Source: Arthrobacter_N sp051262515
Lineage (GTDB): Bacteria > Actinomycetota > Actinomycetes > Actinomycetales > Micrococcaceae
NCBI RefSeq assembly: GCF_051262515.1
Contig: NZ_JBIMER010000001.1
Span: 419,663-483,662 of the forward strand
DNA: 64,000 nt
Direction: 5' to 3'
The notes under the pieces: model-generated
What the model was told of the DNA's origin: nothing
Databases searched by the model: none
The model's input: the letters and a program-made list of their open reading frames with translations, nothing else
Position numbers and translations under genes: made by a program
Shown: piece after piece, positions 1 to 9,808 of the stretch
Position numbering within the stretch: position 1 is the stretch's first letter
How the letters are laid out: every line of letters begins with the position of its first letter

Positions 1-787
1 CGCGCGCGATGGTGGTGTTGGTCGCTATCACACCGTCCAGCCCAAGATCCGTGACGAGGTCGGCCACGTCGTCGACGTCGTCGTCCGCTAGATCGGGCGC
101 GATCTTCACGAGCAGTGGCACGTGCCTTCCCGCCACGCGGTCAGCTTCGGCGCCGACGGCGGCGAGCAGCGGGCGCAGCGATTCGATGTCCTGGAGCAAG
201 CGGAGGCCCGGAGTGTTCGGCGAGCTGACGTTGACCACCAGATAGTCGGCGTGGGTCGCCAGCAGGGCGGTCCCGGCGAGGTAGTCCCCCACCGCATCAG
301 CGAGTTCGACCGTCTTCGTCTTGCCGATGTTCACGCCGACCACGGGTCGAGTTCCGGCGAACCTGCGTCCCAAAAGTGACCGGACGGCGGCGACGCGGGG
401 CGCTACCGCAGCGGCGCCGTCGTTGTTGAAGCCCATTCGGTTGACGACGGCGCGGTCCTCCACCAGCCGGAAGAGCCTTGGCCGCGGATTGCCCGGCTGG
501 GCCTGCCCGGTGATGGTGCCGACCTCGATGTGCCCGAACCCCAGGTCCGCCAAGGCGGCGACCCCGTGCCCTTCCTTGTCGAAGCCGGCGGCCAGGCCGA
601 ACGGCGAGGGGAAGTCGATTCCCATCACGGTGCGGCGCAGCGACGCGTGCGGGCGGGTGGCCTTCCGCAGGATGGCGGAGGCTCCGCACCGTTCCGCCGT
701 TCGGATCAACCGGAAGCCGATGTGGTGTGCCCTTTCCGGATCCATGCCGGAGAAGACAAGGCGGAAGAAGGTCGGATAGATGCGCAT
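1..787 (-). CDS. pyrD: Dihydroorotate dehydrogenase (quinone), class 2, partial
   Basis: Oxidises dihydroorotate to orotate (fourth step of UMP synthesis) and passes electrons to quinone at the membrane. The ATG start lies at 787 and the frame stays open to the window edge, so the C-terminus is missing (about 262 residues seen). The N-terminus MRIYPTFFRLVFSGMDPE is the amphipathic extension typical of class 2 enzymes. The FMN-barrel motifs AAGFDKEG and NRMGFNNDG follow, then NVSSPNTPGLR, which carries the catalytic serine of class 2. The gene is 39 kb from the main pyrimidine operon and divergent from a hydrolase gene, so the two share a 61-nt promoter region. Identification is firm. Confidence 0.95.
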   Translation of the reverse strand, partial: MRIYPTFFRLVFSGMDPERAHHIGFRLIRTAERCGASAILRKATRPHASLRRTVMGIDFPSPFGLAAGFDKEGHGVAALADLGFGHIEVGTITGQAQPGNPRPRLFRLVEDRAVVNRMGFNNDGAAAVAPRVAAVRSLLGRRFAGTRPVVGVNIGKTKTVELADAVGDYLAGTALLATHADYLVVNVSSPNTPGLRLLQDIESLRPLLAAVGAEADRVAGRHVPLLVKIAPDLADDDVDDVADLVTDLGLDGVIATNTTIAR

Positions 788-836
788 GGTCTCCAGTCTC
801 CCGCGGAGCGCGCAAGACTGCCAACTCGCCGCTGGC

Positions 837-842
837 TATGCT
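837..842 (+). promoter_or_regulatory. -10 box of a leaderless promoter
   Basis: TATGCT fits the actinobacterial TANNNT -10 pattern and ends 6 nt before the ATG at 849. Transcription would therefore start at or next to the start codon. This supports 849 over the upstream in-frame ATG at 780. There is no clear -35. Confidence 0.6.
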
Positions 843-848
843 CGGGTC

Positions 849-2123
849 ATGGACAAGGTGGGTGTTGATTCCGGCGGCGACGGTCGCGAAGGTATGGATC
901 CGACGGCGGACCCCGCCGACATGCCCGTTCCGGTCGGCACGGTTCCCCCGGCCGCCGAGCTGGTGGACGGGGGCGGGTTCGCCGCCGATTCGCCCCCCGG
1001 ACAGTGGACGCGGGATCCACTCGGTCCAGGGTTCCGCTACAGGACGCTGGACCAGGGGAAGGACGAAGAGGGGCCGGTTCGGGCGACGCTGGTGCGCTAC
1101 CTGCCGGCGTCGGACGCGCCGGACCCGGGTCCTCCGGTGGCGCGCCCACCCCGGCGCGCCGTCATGGCGCGCGCGGTGGACGGCCTGCGTCGCGCCGGCG
1201 GCTGGGGCGCCGCGGGGACTCGCGGCACGCAGGAAAGTCCCTCTGCCGGCGTCGGCCCGGCCGGTTCCGGGGGCTGTCCGGTCCGTGTCGTGCTTTCCGT
1301 CCACGGCTGGACGGACTACTTCTTCAACGCCGAGCTGGCCCGCTATTGGACGGCCAGGGGCTACCGCTTCTACGCGTTGGACCTGCGCCGCTACGGTCGG
1401 AGTTTGCGTCCTTGGCAGACGCCCGGCTTCGTCACCGACCTCCGCGAGTACGACGCCGATATCGAGGCCGCGCTCGAGGCCATCCACGGGGACGTCGGAA
1501 CGTCCGTCGACGTGGTGTGCGTGGCGCATTCGACCGGAGGGCTGATCGCGTCGCTTTGGGCGGACAGGAACCCCGGTGTCCTGAGCGGTCTGGTCCTGAA
1601 CTCGCCCTGGCTGGAGATGCAGGGCAGCTGGATGGTGCGGAACGCCGCCGCCAGCCTGTTGGATCCGGTCGCCCGACGCCGGCCGCGGACCAAACTTAAA
1701 CTGCCCGAGGTCGATACCTACTGGCAATCGCTCAGCGTCGAGGCACACGGCGAATGGAAGCTCCACCCGCTCTGGAGGCCGCGCCATGCGTTTCCGGTGA
1801 CGGTGGGATGGATGTCCGCTGTCCTGGCCGGCCACTCAACGGTGTCGAAAGGCCTGGACATCCGGGAACCCGTGCTTGTCCTGACCTCCGACAGGTCCCA
1901 CTTCGGGACGCAGTTCGACGCCGGGATGCTGGTCTCGGACGCCGTCCTGGAAGTCGAGGTGGTGCGTCAGCGCGCCCTGAAACTGGGCCGCGAGGTCAGC
2001 GTGGTGCGGATCGAACGGGGGATGCACGACCTCTTCACGTCCTCGGCACGGGCACGCTCCGAGGCGTACCGCGCGGTGACCCGGTGGTCGGACGGCTACC
2101 TGTCGCCGTCCTCCGTCGGCTGA
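849..2123 (+). CDS. Alpha/beta-hydrolase (serine hydrolase, S33/Hydrolase_4-like)
   Basis: A predicted cytoplasmic serine hydrolase of 424 residues. An N-terminal stretch of about 140 residues is rich in Gly, Pro and Asp and probably poorly ordered. The fold begins at VLSVHGWTDYF. The nucleophile elbow is AHSTGG with Ser near residue 228, and a late MHDLF supplies a likely catalytic His near residue 393. The oxyanion-strand HGW motif and the lid-containing middle resemble monoacylglycerol lipase or serine aminopeptidase relatives. The substrate cannot be read from sequence. The start at 849 was chosen because of the leaderless promoter. The 3' end overlaps the convergent uppS by 28 nt. Confidence 0.85.
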   Translation: MDKVGVDSGGDGREGMDPTADPADMPVPVGTVPPAAELVDGGGFAADSPPGQWTRDPLGPGFRYRTLDQGKDEEGPVRATLVRYLPASDAPDPGPPVARPPRRAVMARAVDGLRRAGGWGAAGTRGTQESPSAGVGPAGSGGCPVRVVLSVHGWTDYFFNAELARYWTARGYRFYALDLRRYGRSLRPWQTPGFVTDLREYDADIEAALEAIHGDVGTSVDVVCVAHSTGGLIASLWADRNPGVLSGLVLNSPWLEMQGSWMVRNAAASLLDPVARRRPRTKLKLPEVDTYWQSLSVEAHGEWKLHPLWRPRHAFPVTVGWMSAVLAGHSTVSKGLDIREPVLVLTSDRSHFGTQFDAGMLVSDAVLEVEVVRQRALKLGREVSVVRIERGMHDLFTSSARARSEAYRAVTRWSDGYLSPSSVG

Positions 2124-2923
2124 TCGACCGCTCCGCCGTAGCGTCGGTCGCGGCGGGCATAGATCTCGACGGCTTCCCAGAGTGTGCGGCGGTCGACGTC
2201 CGGCCACAGCACGTCCATGAACACCATCTCCGCGTACGCCGATTGCCAGAGCAGGAAGTTGGAGGTGCGCTGCTCCCCGGAGGTCCGCAGGAACAGATCG
2301 ACGTCGGGCAGGTCCGGTTCGTCGAGGTATCGGCCGATCGTCTTTTCCGAGACGCCAGAGGCCTTGAGCCGTCCGTCCGCCACGTCCCGGGCGATGGCGG
2401 CGACGGCGTCGGCTATCTCCGCCCTGCCGCCGTAGTTGACGCACATGGTCAGCTGGCACACCGTGTTTTTCCTGGTGACTCGTTCGGCCTCCAGCAGCTC
2501 GTTGACCACGGTGCGCCAGAGCCTGGGCCGGCGCCCCGCCCACCGGACACGCACGCCCCAGGCGTCGAGCTGGTCCCGCTGCCGGCGGAGAACATCCCGG
2601 GAGAAGCCCATGAGGAAGCGGACCTCGTCGGGACTGCGTTTCCAGTTTTCCGTGGAGAACGCATACACGGAAACGAACTCGACGCCGATCTCGATGGCGC
2701 CGGCCACGACGTCCAGCAGTGCGGCCTCGCCCGCGTGGTGTCCCTCGGTACGGGGCAGCCCGCGCTGGTTGGCCCACCGGCCGTTGCCGTCCATGACGAT
2801 GGCCACATGCCGCGGAACCAACCCGGGTGGAACGTTCGGCGGGACGGCGCCGCTGGGGTGCGGGGCCGGCGCCTCCGGATGGCGGCCGAGGTCCGGCCCC
2901 GATGTTTTCCTCAGGGGGATCAC
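2096..2923 (-). CDS. uppS: Isoprenyl transferase (cis-prenyl diphosphate synthase)
   Basis: Condenses isopentenyl diphosphate in cis onto an allylic diphosphate to make the polyprenyl phosphate carrier for cell-wall synthesis; 275 aa. The signature VAIVMDGNGRWA contains the catalytic Asp (about residue 45). FLRTSGEQR and NFLLWQSAYAE are the conserved C-terminal motifs that bind the homoallylic substrate. The start is GTG at 2923, overlapping the recO stop as GTGA and preceded by a GGAAAGA ribosome-binding site; much longer in-frame readings upstream are artefacts of leuA antisense frames. Actinobacteria often have two such enzymes of different chain length, and which one this is cannot be told here. 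Confidence 0.93.
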   Translation of the reverse strand: MIPLRKTSGPDLGRHPEAPAPHPSGAVPPNVPPGLVPRHVAIVMDGNGRWANQRGLPRTEGHHAGEAALLDVVAGAIEIGVEFVSVYAFSTENWKRSPDEVRFLMGFSRDVLRRQRDQLDAWGVRVRWAGRRPRLWRTVVNELLEAERVTRKNTVCQLTMCVNYGGRAEIADAVAAIARDVADGRLKASGVSEKTIGRYLDEPDLPDVDLFLRTSGEQRTSNFLLWQSAYAEMVFMDVLWPDVDRRTLWEAVEIYARRDRRYGGAVDQPTEDGDR

Positions 2924-3672
2924 GCTCTTTCCACATGCTTGAGGGATTTGACCACTCGCTCCAAGTGCCACTGCAGGTATCCTGCCACAATGCCCGCGCT
3001 CTCGCGGCGTCCCGGGGCGTCGCCGGCCGCGACCCGCTCCCAGTCGCCCGCGAGCAGGGCGGCGAGCAGTTCGATGGTTTCGGGCGCCGGCGAACTGGAC
3101 CCGGCGGGCCGGCAATCCGCGCAGACGACTCCGCCCAGCGGAATGTTCACGGCAGTGTGTGGACCCGGTTTCCCGCAGCGGGCGCAGTCCGTGAAGTTCG
3201 GCGCCCATCCGGCGGTCGACAGGGCGCGCAGCAGGTAGGAATCCAGCAATTGGCCCGAGTCGCCGCTCCCCCGTGCCAAGGCGGCGATCGCGCCGTGGAG
3301 GAGCCGGAACTGCGGACCGGCCGACTCGCCGTCGATGTCGGTCAGCCGTTCTGCGGTCTCCGCCATGGCGTGTGCGGCCGTGTACCGGCCGTAGTCCCCG
3401 GCCAGTGCCTGGCCGTAGGGGCCGCGCAGTTGTGCCTGGGTCACGATGTCCAGGGATCGGCCGTGGACCAGTTGCGCGTCGACCAGCATGAAGGGTTCCA
3501 GCGTCGCGCCGAGCTTGGAGCTGGTCCGCCGGACGCCCTTGGCGACCGCGCGGATCTGTCCGTGTCCGGGAGTCAGCAGCACCACGATGCGGTCGGCCTC
3601 GCCCAGCTTGTGGGTGCGCAAGACCAGGCCTTGGGTGCGGTACGACTTGGAGGCGAAGCTGGAACGGGACAC
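2920..3672 (-). CDS. recO: DNA repair protein RecO
   Basis: Recombination mediator of the RecFOR pathway: it binds SSB-coated single strands, anneals DNA and helps load RecA. The protein has 250 residues, close to the family norm. The N-terminal OB fold starts YRTQGLVLRTHKLGEADRIV. A zinc knuckle near residue 160 shows CARCG and, further on, CADC. The gene sits 24 nt downstream of leuA and is translationally coupled to uppS through a GTGA overlap. The recO-uppS pairing is common in actinobacteria. Confidence 0.95.
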   Translation of the reverse strand: MSRSSFASKSYRTQGLVLRTHKLGEADRIVVLLTPGHGQIRAVAKGVRRTSSKLGATLEPFMLVDAQLVHGRSLDIVTQAQLRGPYGQALAGDYGRYTAAHAMAETAERLTDIDGESAGPQFRLLHGAIAALARGSGDSGQLLDSYLLRALSTAGWAPNFTDCARCGKPGPHTAVNIPLGGVVCADCRPAGSSSPAPETIELLAALLAGDWERVAAGDAPGRRESAGIVAGYLQWHLERVVKSLKHVERA

Positions 3673-3696
3673 GCGGACGCCTAACTGCCCAAGCCC

Positions 3697-5439
3697 CTAG
3701 TGGGCGTCCCTGATGGCGCGGTTCACGGCGGAGACCACGGCCTTCAACGAGGACATGGTGGTGTTGGTGTCGATGCCGATGCCCCACAGCACCCGCTCGC
3801 CCACGGCGCATTCGACGTAGGCCGCGGCCATCGCGTTGCCGCCCTCGCCCAGGGCGTGCTCCGTGTAGTCGAGGATCCGAACGTCCACCCCGTCCTCGGA
3901 CAGCAGCCCCACCAGGGCGTTGATGGGCCCGTTGCCCGTGGCGGTGCGCCGCTGCGCGTCGCCGTCGACGATGAGTGTCGCGGTCAGCGAGAACGAGCCG
4001 TCCTCGGCCGTTTCCGTGGTGACGCTGCCGAGCTCGTAGCGGCCCCAGCGGTCGGTGCCGTCGATGCCGCGGCACGGCAGGTACTCGTCCTGGAACGCGG
4101 TCCAGATGGCGGCGGGGCTGATCTCGCCGCCGTCGCCCTCCGTCTTGCGCTGGACGACGCCGGAGAATTCGATCTGCGCGCGGCGCGGGAGGTCGAGCTG
4201 GTGCTCGCTCTTCAGCAGGTACGCGACCCCGCCCTTGCCGGACTGGGAATTGACGCGGATGACCGCCTCGTAGCTGCGTCCGATGTCCTTCGGATCCACG
4301 GGCAGGTACGGCACGGCCCACACCAGGTCGTCGACGTGCTTTCCGGCCGCCCCGGCGTCGTGCTCCATGGCCTCGAAGCCCTTCTTGATGGCGTCCTGGT
4401 GGGAGCCGGAGAAGGCGGTGAAGACCAGGTCGCCGCCGTAGGGCGACCGCTCCGCGACGGGAAGCTGGTTGCAGTACTCGGCCGTGCGGCGGATCTCGTC
4501 CATGTTGGAGAAGTCGATCATCGGGTCGATTCCCTGGGCGAACATGTTCATGCCCAGCGTCACGAGGTCGACGTTTCCGGTGCGTTCCCCGTTGCCGAAG
4601 AGGCAGCCCTCGATCCGGTCCGCCCCCGCCAGGTAACCGAGTTCGGCCGCCGCGACACCGGTGCCGCGGTCGTTGTGCGGGTGGAGGGACAGGATGATCG
4701 ACTGTCGGTTGACGAGATTGCGGTGCATCCACTCGATGGAGTCCGCGTAGACGTTGGGCGTGGCCATCTCGACGGTCGCCGGCAGGTTCAGGATCATCGG
4801 ACGCTCCGGCGTCGCGCCCAGTTCGTCGGCCACGGCGTCCGAAATGCGGCGGGCGAACTCCAATTCGGTCCCGGTGTAGGACTCCGGGGAGTACTCGTAC
4901 GTCACGTCCGTTCCGTCGAGTCCCTCCTCGTACTTCTTGCACAGCCGTGCGCCGGTCAGCGCAATGTCGACGATGCCGTCCTGGTCCTGGTTGAACACCA
5001 CGCGCCGCTGCAGGATGGACGTCGAGTTGTAGAGATGCACGATCGCGCGCTTGGCGCCCTGCAGGGACTCGTAGGTGCGCTCGATGAGGTGCTCCCGCGA
5101 CTGGGTCAGCACCTGGATCGTGACGTCGCCGGGGATGCGGTCCTGTTCGATCAGCTGGCGCACGAAGTCGAAGTCAGTTTGGGAGGCGGAGGGGAAGCCC
5201 ACCTCGATCTCCTTGTAGCCCATGGAGACGAGCAGATCGAACATCTTGTGCTTGCGCTCGGGGCTCATCGGATCGATCAGGGCCTGGTTGCCGTCGCGCA
5301 GGTCCACGGCGCACCAGCGCGGTGCCTTGGTGATCGTCTTGTCCGGCCAGGTCCGGTCCGGGAGGGACACCTCGATCTGGTCCTGGAAGGGGACGTACTT
5401 GTGGATCGGCATTCCGGAGGGCTTTTGGGCGTTGTGCAT
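3697..5439 (-). CDS. leuA: 2-isopropylmalate synthase
   Basis: First committed step of leucine synthesis: acetyl-CoA plus 2-oxoisovalerate gives 2-isopropylmalate. The 580-residue protein has the TIM-barrel metal-binding motif DLRDGNQ at residues 46-52 (class II form, NQ rather than the more usual QS). The later HPHNDRGTGVA supplies metal-binding histidines. The C-terminal LeuA dimer domain that senses leucine as feedback inhibitor ends near MSSLKAVVSAVNRA. The gene has its own upstream leader with a leucine-rich peptide, so control probably acts at both enzyme and RNA level. An AAAAGG element lies 11 nt before the ATG. Confidence 0.97.
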   Translation of the reverse strand: MHNAQKPSGMPIHKYVPFQDQIEVSLPDRTWPDKTITKAPRWCAVDLRDGNQALIDPMSPERKHKMFDLLVSMGYKEIEVGFPSASQTDFDFVRQLIEQDRIPGDVTIQVLTQSREHLIERTYESLQGAKRAIVHLYNSTSILQRRVVFNQDQDGIVDIALTGARLCKKYEEGLDGTDVTYEYSPESYTGTELEFARRISDAVADELGATPERPMILNLPATVEMATPNVYADSIEWMHRNLVNRQSIILSLHPHNDRGTGVAAAELGYLAGADRIEGCLFGNGERTGNVDLVTLGMNMFAQGIDPMIDFSNMDEIRRTAEYCNQLPVAERSPYGGDLVFTAFSGSHQDAIKKGFEAMEHDAGAAGKHVDDLVWAVPYLPVDPKDIGRSYEAVIRVNSQSGKGGVAYLLKSEHQLDLPRRAQIEFSGVVQRKTEGDGGEISPAAIWTAFQDEYLPCRGIDGTDRWGRYELGSVTTETAEDGSFSLTATLIVDGDAQRRTATGNGPINALVGLLSEDGVDVRILDYTEHALGEGGNAMAAAYVECAVGERVLWGIGIDTNTTMSSLKAVVSAVNRAIRDAH

Positions 5440-5512
5440 GGTTCAGGTGGCCTTTTCAGTGGTGGTTGAAAATGGTGGCCGGCAGCACGAAACTCCGCAG
5501 CGAGGGATCGGC

Positions 5513-5575
5513 CTAGGACCGTTGGCCCCGTGTTGCCTCGCCGCGGCGGCTAAGTAGAAGCATTCCCGCACGCAT
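5513..5575 (-). CDS. leuA leader peptide (20 aa, Leu-Leu-Leu)
   Basis: A 20-residue reading frame upstream of leuA: it begins MRAGMLLLSRRGE and stops with TAG. Three consecutive leucines are written CTT-CTA-CTT, codons that are rare in this GC-rich genome and would be sensitive to shortage of charged tRNA-Leu. The ATG sits 6 nt downstream of a TAATGT -10 box, so the mRNA probably starts at this codon. The peptide ends 73 nt before leuA. I see no clear intrinsic terminator in those 73 nt, so control may be translational or use a pseudoknot, as I recall for the LEU element upstream of actinobacterial leuA genes. Confidence 0.7.
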   Translation of the reverse strand: MRAGMLLLSRRGEATRGQRS

Positions 5576-5581
5576 GTCCCC

Positions 5582-5587
5582 ACATTA
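5582..5587 (-). promoter_or_regulatory. -10 box for the leuA leader transcript
   Basis: TAATGT on the minus strand, 6 nt before the leader-peptide ATG at 5575. This is the same spacing as other leaderless starts in the window. Confidence 0.55.
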
Positions 5588-5612
5588 TCACCCACGCCGA
5601 TCAAGTCCTCCG

Positions 5613-5638
5613 CCGTCCCGGCATTATTGCCGGGACGG
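5613..5638 (-). terminator. Hairpin downstream of era (probable terminator)
   Basis: A perfect 11-bp stem, CCGTCCCGGCA against TGCCGGGACGG, closes a 4-nt loop. It lies 39 nt after the era stop and before the leuA leader promoter. It lacks a U-run, so it may be a weak terminator or a 3'-end protecting stem for the phoH-ybeY-CorC-era transcript. Confidence 0.5.
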
Positions 5639-5676
5639 GACGTTGGGCCCCCGCCCCGCCGGCGTGGGCGACGCCG

Positions 5677-6648
5677 TCAGAAGCCCAGGCGCCCGAGCTG
5701 CTTCGGATCCCGCTGCCAGTCCTTGGCGATCTTCACGTGCAGGTCGAGGTACACGCGCGTTCCCAGCAACCTCTCGATTGCCTGGCGCGAACGGGTCCCG
5801 ACCTCCCGCAGCCGGGAGCCGGCGCGGCCGATGATGATCGCCTTCTGCGACGAACGTTCCACGAAGAGGTTGACGTGGACGTCCAGCAACGGGTTGTCCG
5901 CGGAGCGGCCCTCGCGGGGGATCATCTCCTCGACCACGACGGCGAGCGAGTGCGGAAGCTCGTCGCCCAGCCCCTCGAGCGCGGCCTCGCGGATGAGCTC
6001 GGCGACCATCACGGCCTCCGGTTCGTCGGTGAGCTCGCCATCCGGGTAGAGCGGCGGCGAGACGGGCATCTGCTCCACGAGCACGTCGGCCACCGCGCCC
6101 ACCTGGAAGTCGCCCGTTGCCGAAACGGGGATCACCGCGGCCCAGCCGGCCTCGCCGAGGGTCTCCGTGCCCAGCGCGGCGACGGCCAGCAGCTGCCGCA
6201 TGAGCGCGGCCCGGTCGACGAGGTCCGCCTTGGTGACGACGGCGACAATCGGCTTGCCCTTGAGCTGCGCCAGCTGGGCCGCGATGTAGCGGTCGCCCGG
6301 GCCGATCTTCTCGTTCGCCGGAAGGCAGAAGCCGATCGCGTCGACCTCGCTGAGGGTGTCGGCGACCAGGTCGTTCAGGCGTTGGCCCAGGAGGGTGCGC
6401 GGACGGTGGAGGCCCGGGGTGTCCACCAGGATCAGCTGCGCATCCGGGCGATGGACGATGCCCCGGATGGTGTGCCGCGTTGTCTGCGGTTTAGCGGACG
6501 TGATGGCGACCTTCTGGCCGACGAGCGCGTTCGTCAGGGTGGACTTGCCCGCGTTCGGGCGGCCGACGAAGGACGTGAAGCCGGCGCGGAAACCGGCCGG
6601 CCATTCGCGCGGCAGGAGTCCGCCTGACCCGGTGTTGTCTTTTGACAT
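5677..6648 (-). CDS. era: GTPase Era
   Basis: Essential GTPase that binds the 3' end of 16S rRNA during 30S assembly; 323 residues. G1 is GRPNAGKST (29-37), G2 is QTTRHTIRG, G3 is DTPG and G4 is TKAD (Thr replaces the usual Asn of NKxD). A C-terminal KH domain carries IIIGRAGSRLREVG. The gene follows the CorC/HlyC gene by only 5 nt, and ybeY, another rRNA-processing gene, is in the same operon. This phoH-ybeY-CorC-era order is widely conserved. Confidence 0.96.
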   Translation of the reverse strand: MSKDNTGSGGLLPREWPAGFRAGFTSFVGRPNAGKSTLTNALVGQKVAITSAKPQTTRHTIRGIVHRPDAQLILVDTPGLHRPRTLLGQRLNDLVADTLSEVDAIGFCLPANEKIGPGDRYIAAQLAQLKGKPIVAVVTKADLVDRAALMRQLLAVAALGTETLGEAGWAAVIPVSATGDFQVGAVADVLVEQMPVSPPLYPDGELTDEPEAVMVAELIREAALEGLGDELPHSLAVVVEEMIPREGRSADNPLLDVHVNLFVERSSQKAIIIGRAGSRLREVGTRSRQAIERLLGTRVYLDLHVKIAKDWQRDPKQLGRLGF

Positions 6649-6653
6649 GGTTC

Positions 6654-7978
<1,325 letters not shown>

Positions 7979-7982
<4 letters not shown>

Positions 7983-8452
7983 TCGGTCGTCTCGCGCGGG
8001 GCCGGCCGTCCGAGGAAGGCCTCGAGCAGGCTCCGCTGCAACCCGAACATCTCTTCTTTGTCCGCGGGATCGTCGTGCTCGTAGCCGAGAAGGTGGAGCA
8101 TGCCGTGGGTGGCCAGCAGGAGGATCTCGTCCGCCGTGCTGTGACCGCCGCCCTTGGCCTGTTGGGCGGCGACTTGGGGGCAGATGACGATGTCGCCGAG
8201 CATGCCGGCTGGCGTCTGGCTTCCGGGGCTCCCGGGGCGGAGCTCGTCCATCGGGAAGGACATGACGTCCGTGGGCCCCGGCAAGTCCATCCAGTCGACG
8301 TGCAACCGTTCGATGGCGTCCTCGTCGACCAGGATGATGGAGACCTCCGCCTCCGGGTGCACATAGAGGGAGTCCAGGATGTGGCGTCCCAGGCGGCTCA
8401 GCGCCTCGAGGTCCGCGGACATGGCCGACTCGTTGTTCACCTCGACGGACAT
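7979..8452 (-). CDS. ybeY: Endoribonuclease YbeY
   Basis: Single-strand-specific metallo-RNase needed for 16S rRNA 3'-end maturation and 70S quality control; 157 residues. The signature HGMLHLLGYEHDD provides the zinc-binding histidines (H-x3-H-x5-H). The start MSVEVNNES at 8452 lies 2 nt after the phoH stop; longer in-frame reading into phoH is not needed. The gene overlaps the downstream CorC/HlyC gene by 4 nt (ATGA). Confidence 0.95.
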
Positions 8453-8454
8453 GG

Positions 8455-9627
8455 CTAGCCCTTCCCGGCGTCGGCGGGCGGAACGGACGTGCCGGAGGGA
8501 CGCCCGGGACGCCGGTTGGTGCGCCTCGTGCGCCAGTCGATCGGCGGCTCGGACTCGCGCGCGGTCCACGTCTCGTACGCGGTGACGATGTCGGCGACGA
8601 GCCTGTGGCGGACAACGTCGGTGGCGTCGAGCATCCGGAAGGCGATGTCGTCGACGTCGTCGAGGATTTCGCTGACGACCTTGAGCCCCGACTTGGTGCC
8701 ACCCGGAAGGTCGATTTGCGTGATGTCGCCCGTGACGACGATCTTGGACCCGAAACCGAGGCGGGTCAGGAACATCTTCATTTGCTCCGGCGTCGTGTTC
8801 TGCGCCTCGTCGAGGATGATGAACGCGTCGTTGAGCGTGCGTCCGCGCATGTAGGCCAGCGGGGCCACCTCGATGGTGCCGGCGGCGATGAGGCGCGGAA
8901 TGGACTCGGGATCGACCATGTCGTGCAGCGCGTCGTAGAGGGGGCGCAGGTAGGGATCGATCTTGTCCGTCAGCGTGCCGGGTAGGAATCCGAGCTTCTC
9001 CCCCGCCTCGACGGCCGGCCGCGTGAGGATGATGCGGCTGACCTCCTTGGCCTGGAGGGCCTGCACGGCCTTGGCCATGGCGAGGAAGGTCTTGCCCGTC
9101 CCCGCCGGCCCGATGCCGAAGATCACCGTGTTGTCGTCGATCGCGTCGACATAGGACTTCTGGTTCACCGTCTTGGGGCGGATGCTTCGTCCGCGGCCCG
9201 TCAGGATGTTGAGGCCGAAGACGCCACTTGCGCTGCCCGGGGCGGTGGACGGACCATCAACCATGCGGACGAGCTGCTCGACCAGGTGCGCGGAAATGCG
9301 TGTTCCGCGGCCCGCGAGGCCGCGGGCTTCGTGGACGACGCGCAACGCCTTGGCGGCATCTCCGGGTTCGCCCCCCACCGTGAGTTCGTTGCCGCGAACG
9401 TGCAACTTCGCCCCGGGGTAGACGCCTTCGACGATCCGCAGAACCTCGTCGTGGGCGCCGAGCGTGGCAACCATCTGGTCGGTGGAGTCGAAGTGGACCA
9501 CTTCAGCCTCGCCGCTCTCCTGTTGTGGCTTCTCGGCGTCCTGGATCATGCTGTCGGCGTCGCCTCCCGTGGCTGGGCGCCGGCGTATCCGGGCCCGGGT
9601 CCCGGGCCGTTTCCGGCGCTCTCCCAT
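8455..9627 (-). CDS. PhoH-family ATPase
   Basis: P-loop ATPase of the PhoH/YbeZ group, which works with YbeY in RNA metabolism in several bacteria. Up to 390 residues. An N-terminal KH-like region is followed by Walker A GPAGTGKT near residue 155 and the Walker B-like FIILDEAQN. The C-terminal 30 residues are basic and Pro-rich. The start is uncertain: ATG 9627 has no ribosome-binding site, whereas an internal ATG at 9549 (MIQDAEKP) has GGGAGG about 13 nt upstream. First gene of the phoH-ybeY-CorC-era operon, divergent from the lipoprotein gene. Confidence 0.92.
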   Translation of the reverse strand: MGERRKRPGTRARIRRRPATGGDADSMIQDAEKPQQESGEAEVVHFDSTDQMVATLGAHDEVLRIVEGVYPGAKLHVRGNELTVGGEPGDAAKALRVVHEARGLAGRGTRISAHLVEQLVRMVDGPSTAPGSASGVFGLNILTGRGRSIRPKTVNQKSYVDAIDDNTVIFGIGPAGTGKTFLAMAKAVQALQAKEVSRIILTRPAVEAGEKLGFLPGTLTDKIDPYLRPLYDALHDMVDPESIPRLIAAGTIEVAPLAYMRGRTLNDAFIILDEAQNTTPEQMKMFLTRLGFGSKIVVTGDITQIDLPGGTKSGLKVVSEILDDVDDIAFRMLDATDVVRHRLVADIVTAYETWTARESEPPIDWRTRRTNRRPGRPSGTSVPPADAGKG

Positions 9628-9808
9628 CGTACTTGAACAGCCCCGCGGGGGCGGCGGCCGCAGGAATTAGTGCACACGCGGGACATATCGGTCGTACAAC
9701 AGTCCTGCCGCATCCCCGGTCCGGGGTGCGCCCCCGGGCGAGTGCTATGCCAAGCTTGTTGGGCGGCCGATGGTGGCCACCCCGCTATCCCCCCTGAAAA
9801 GGACGACC

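Noticed and set aside
3700..5469. 589-residue plus-strand frame across leuA
   Set aside because: Antisense shadow of leuA; low-complexity composition and no family signature.
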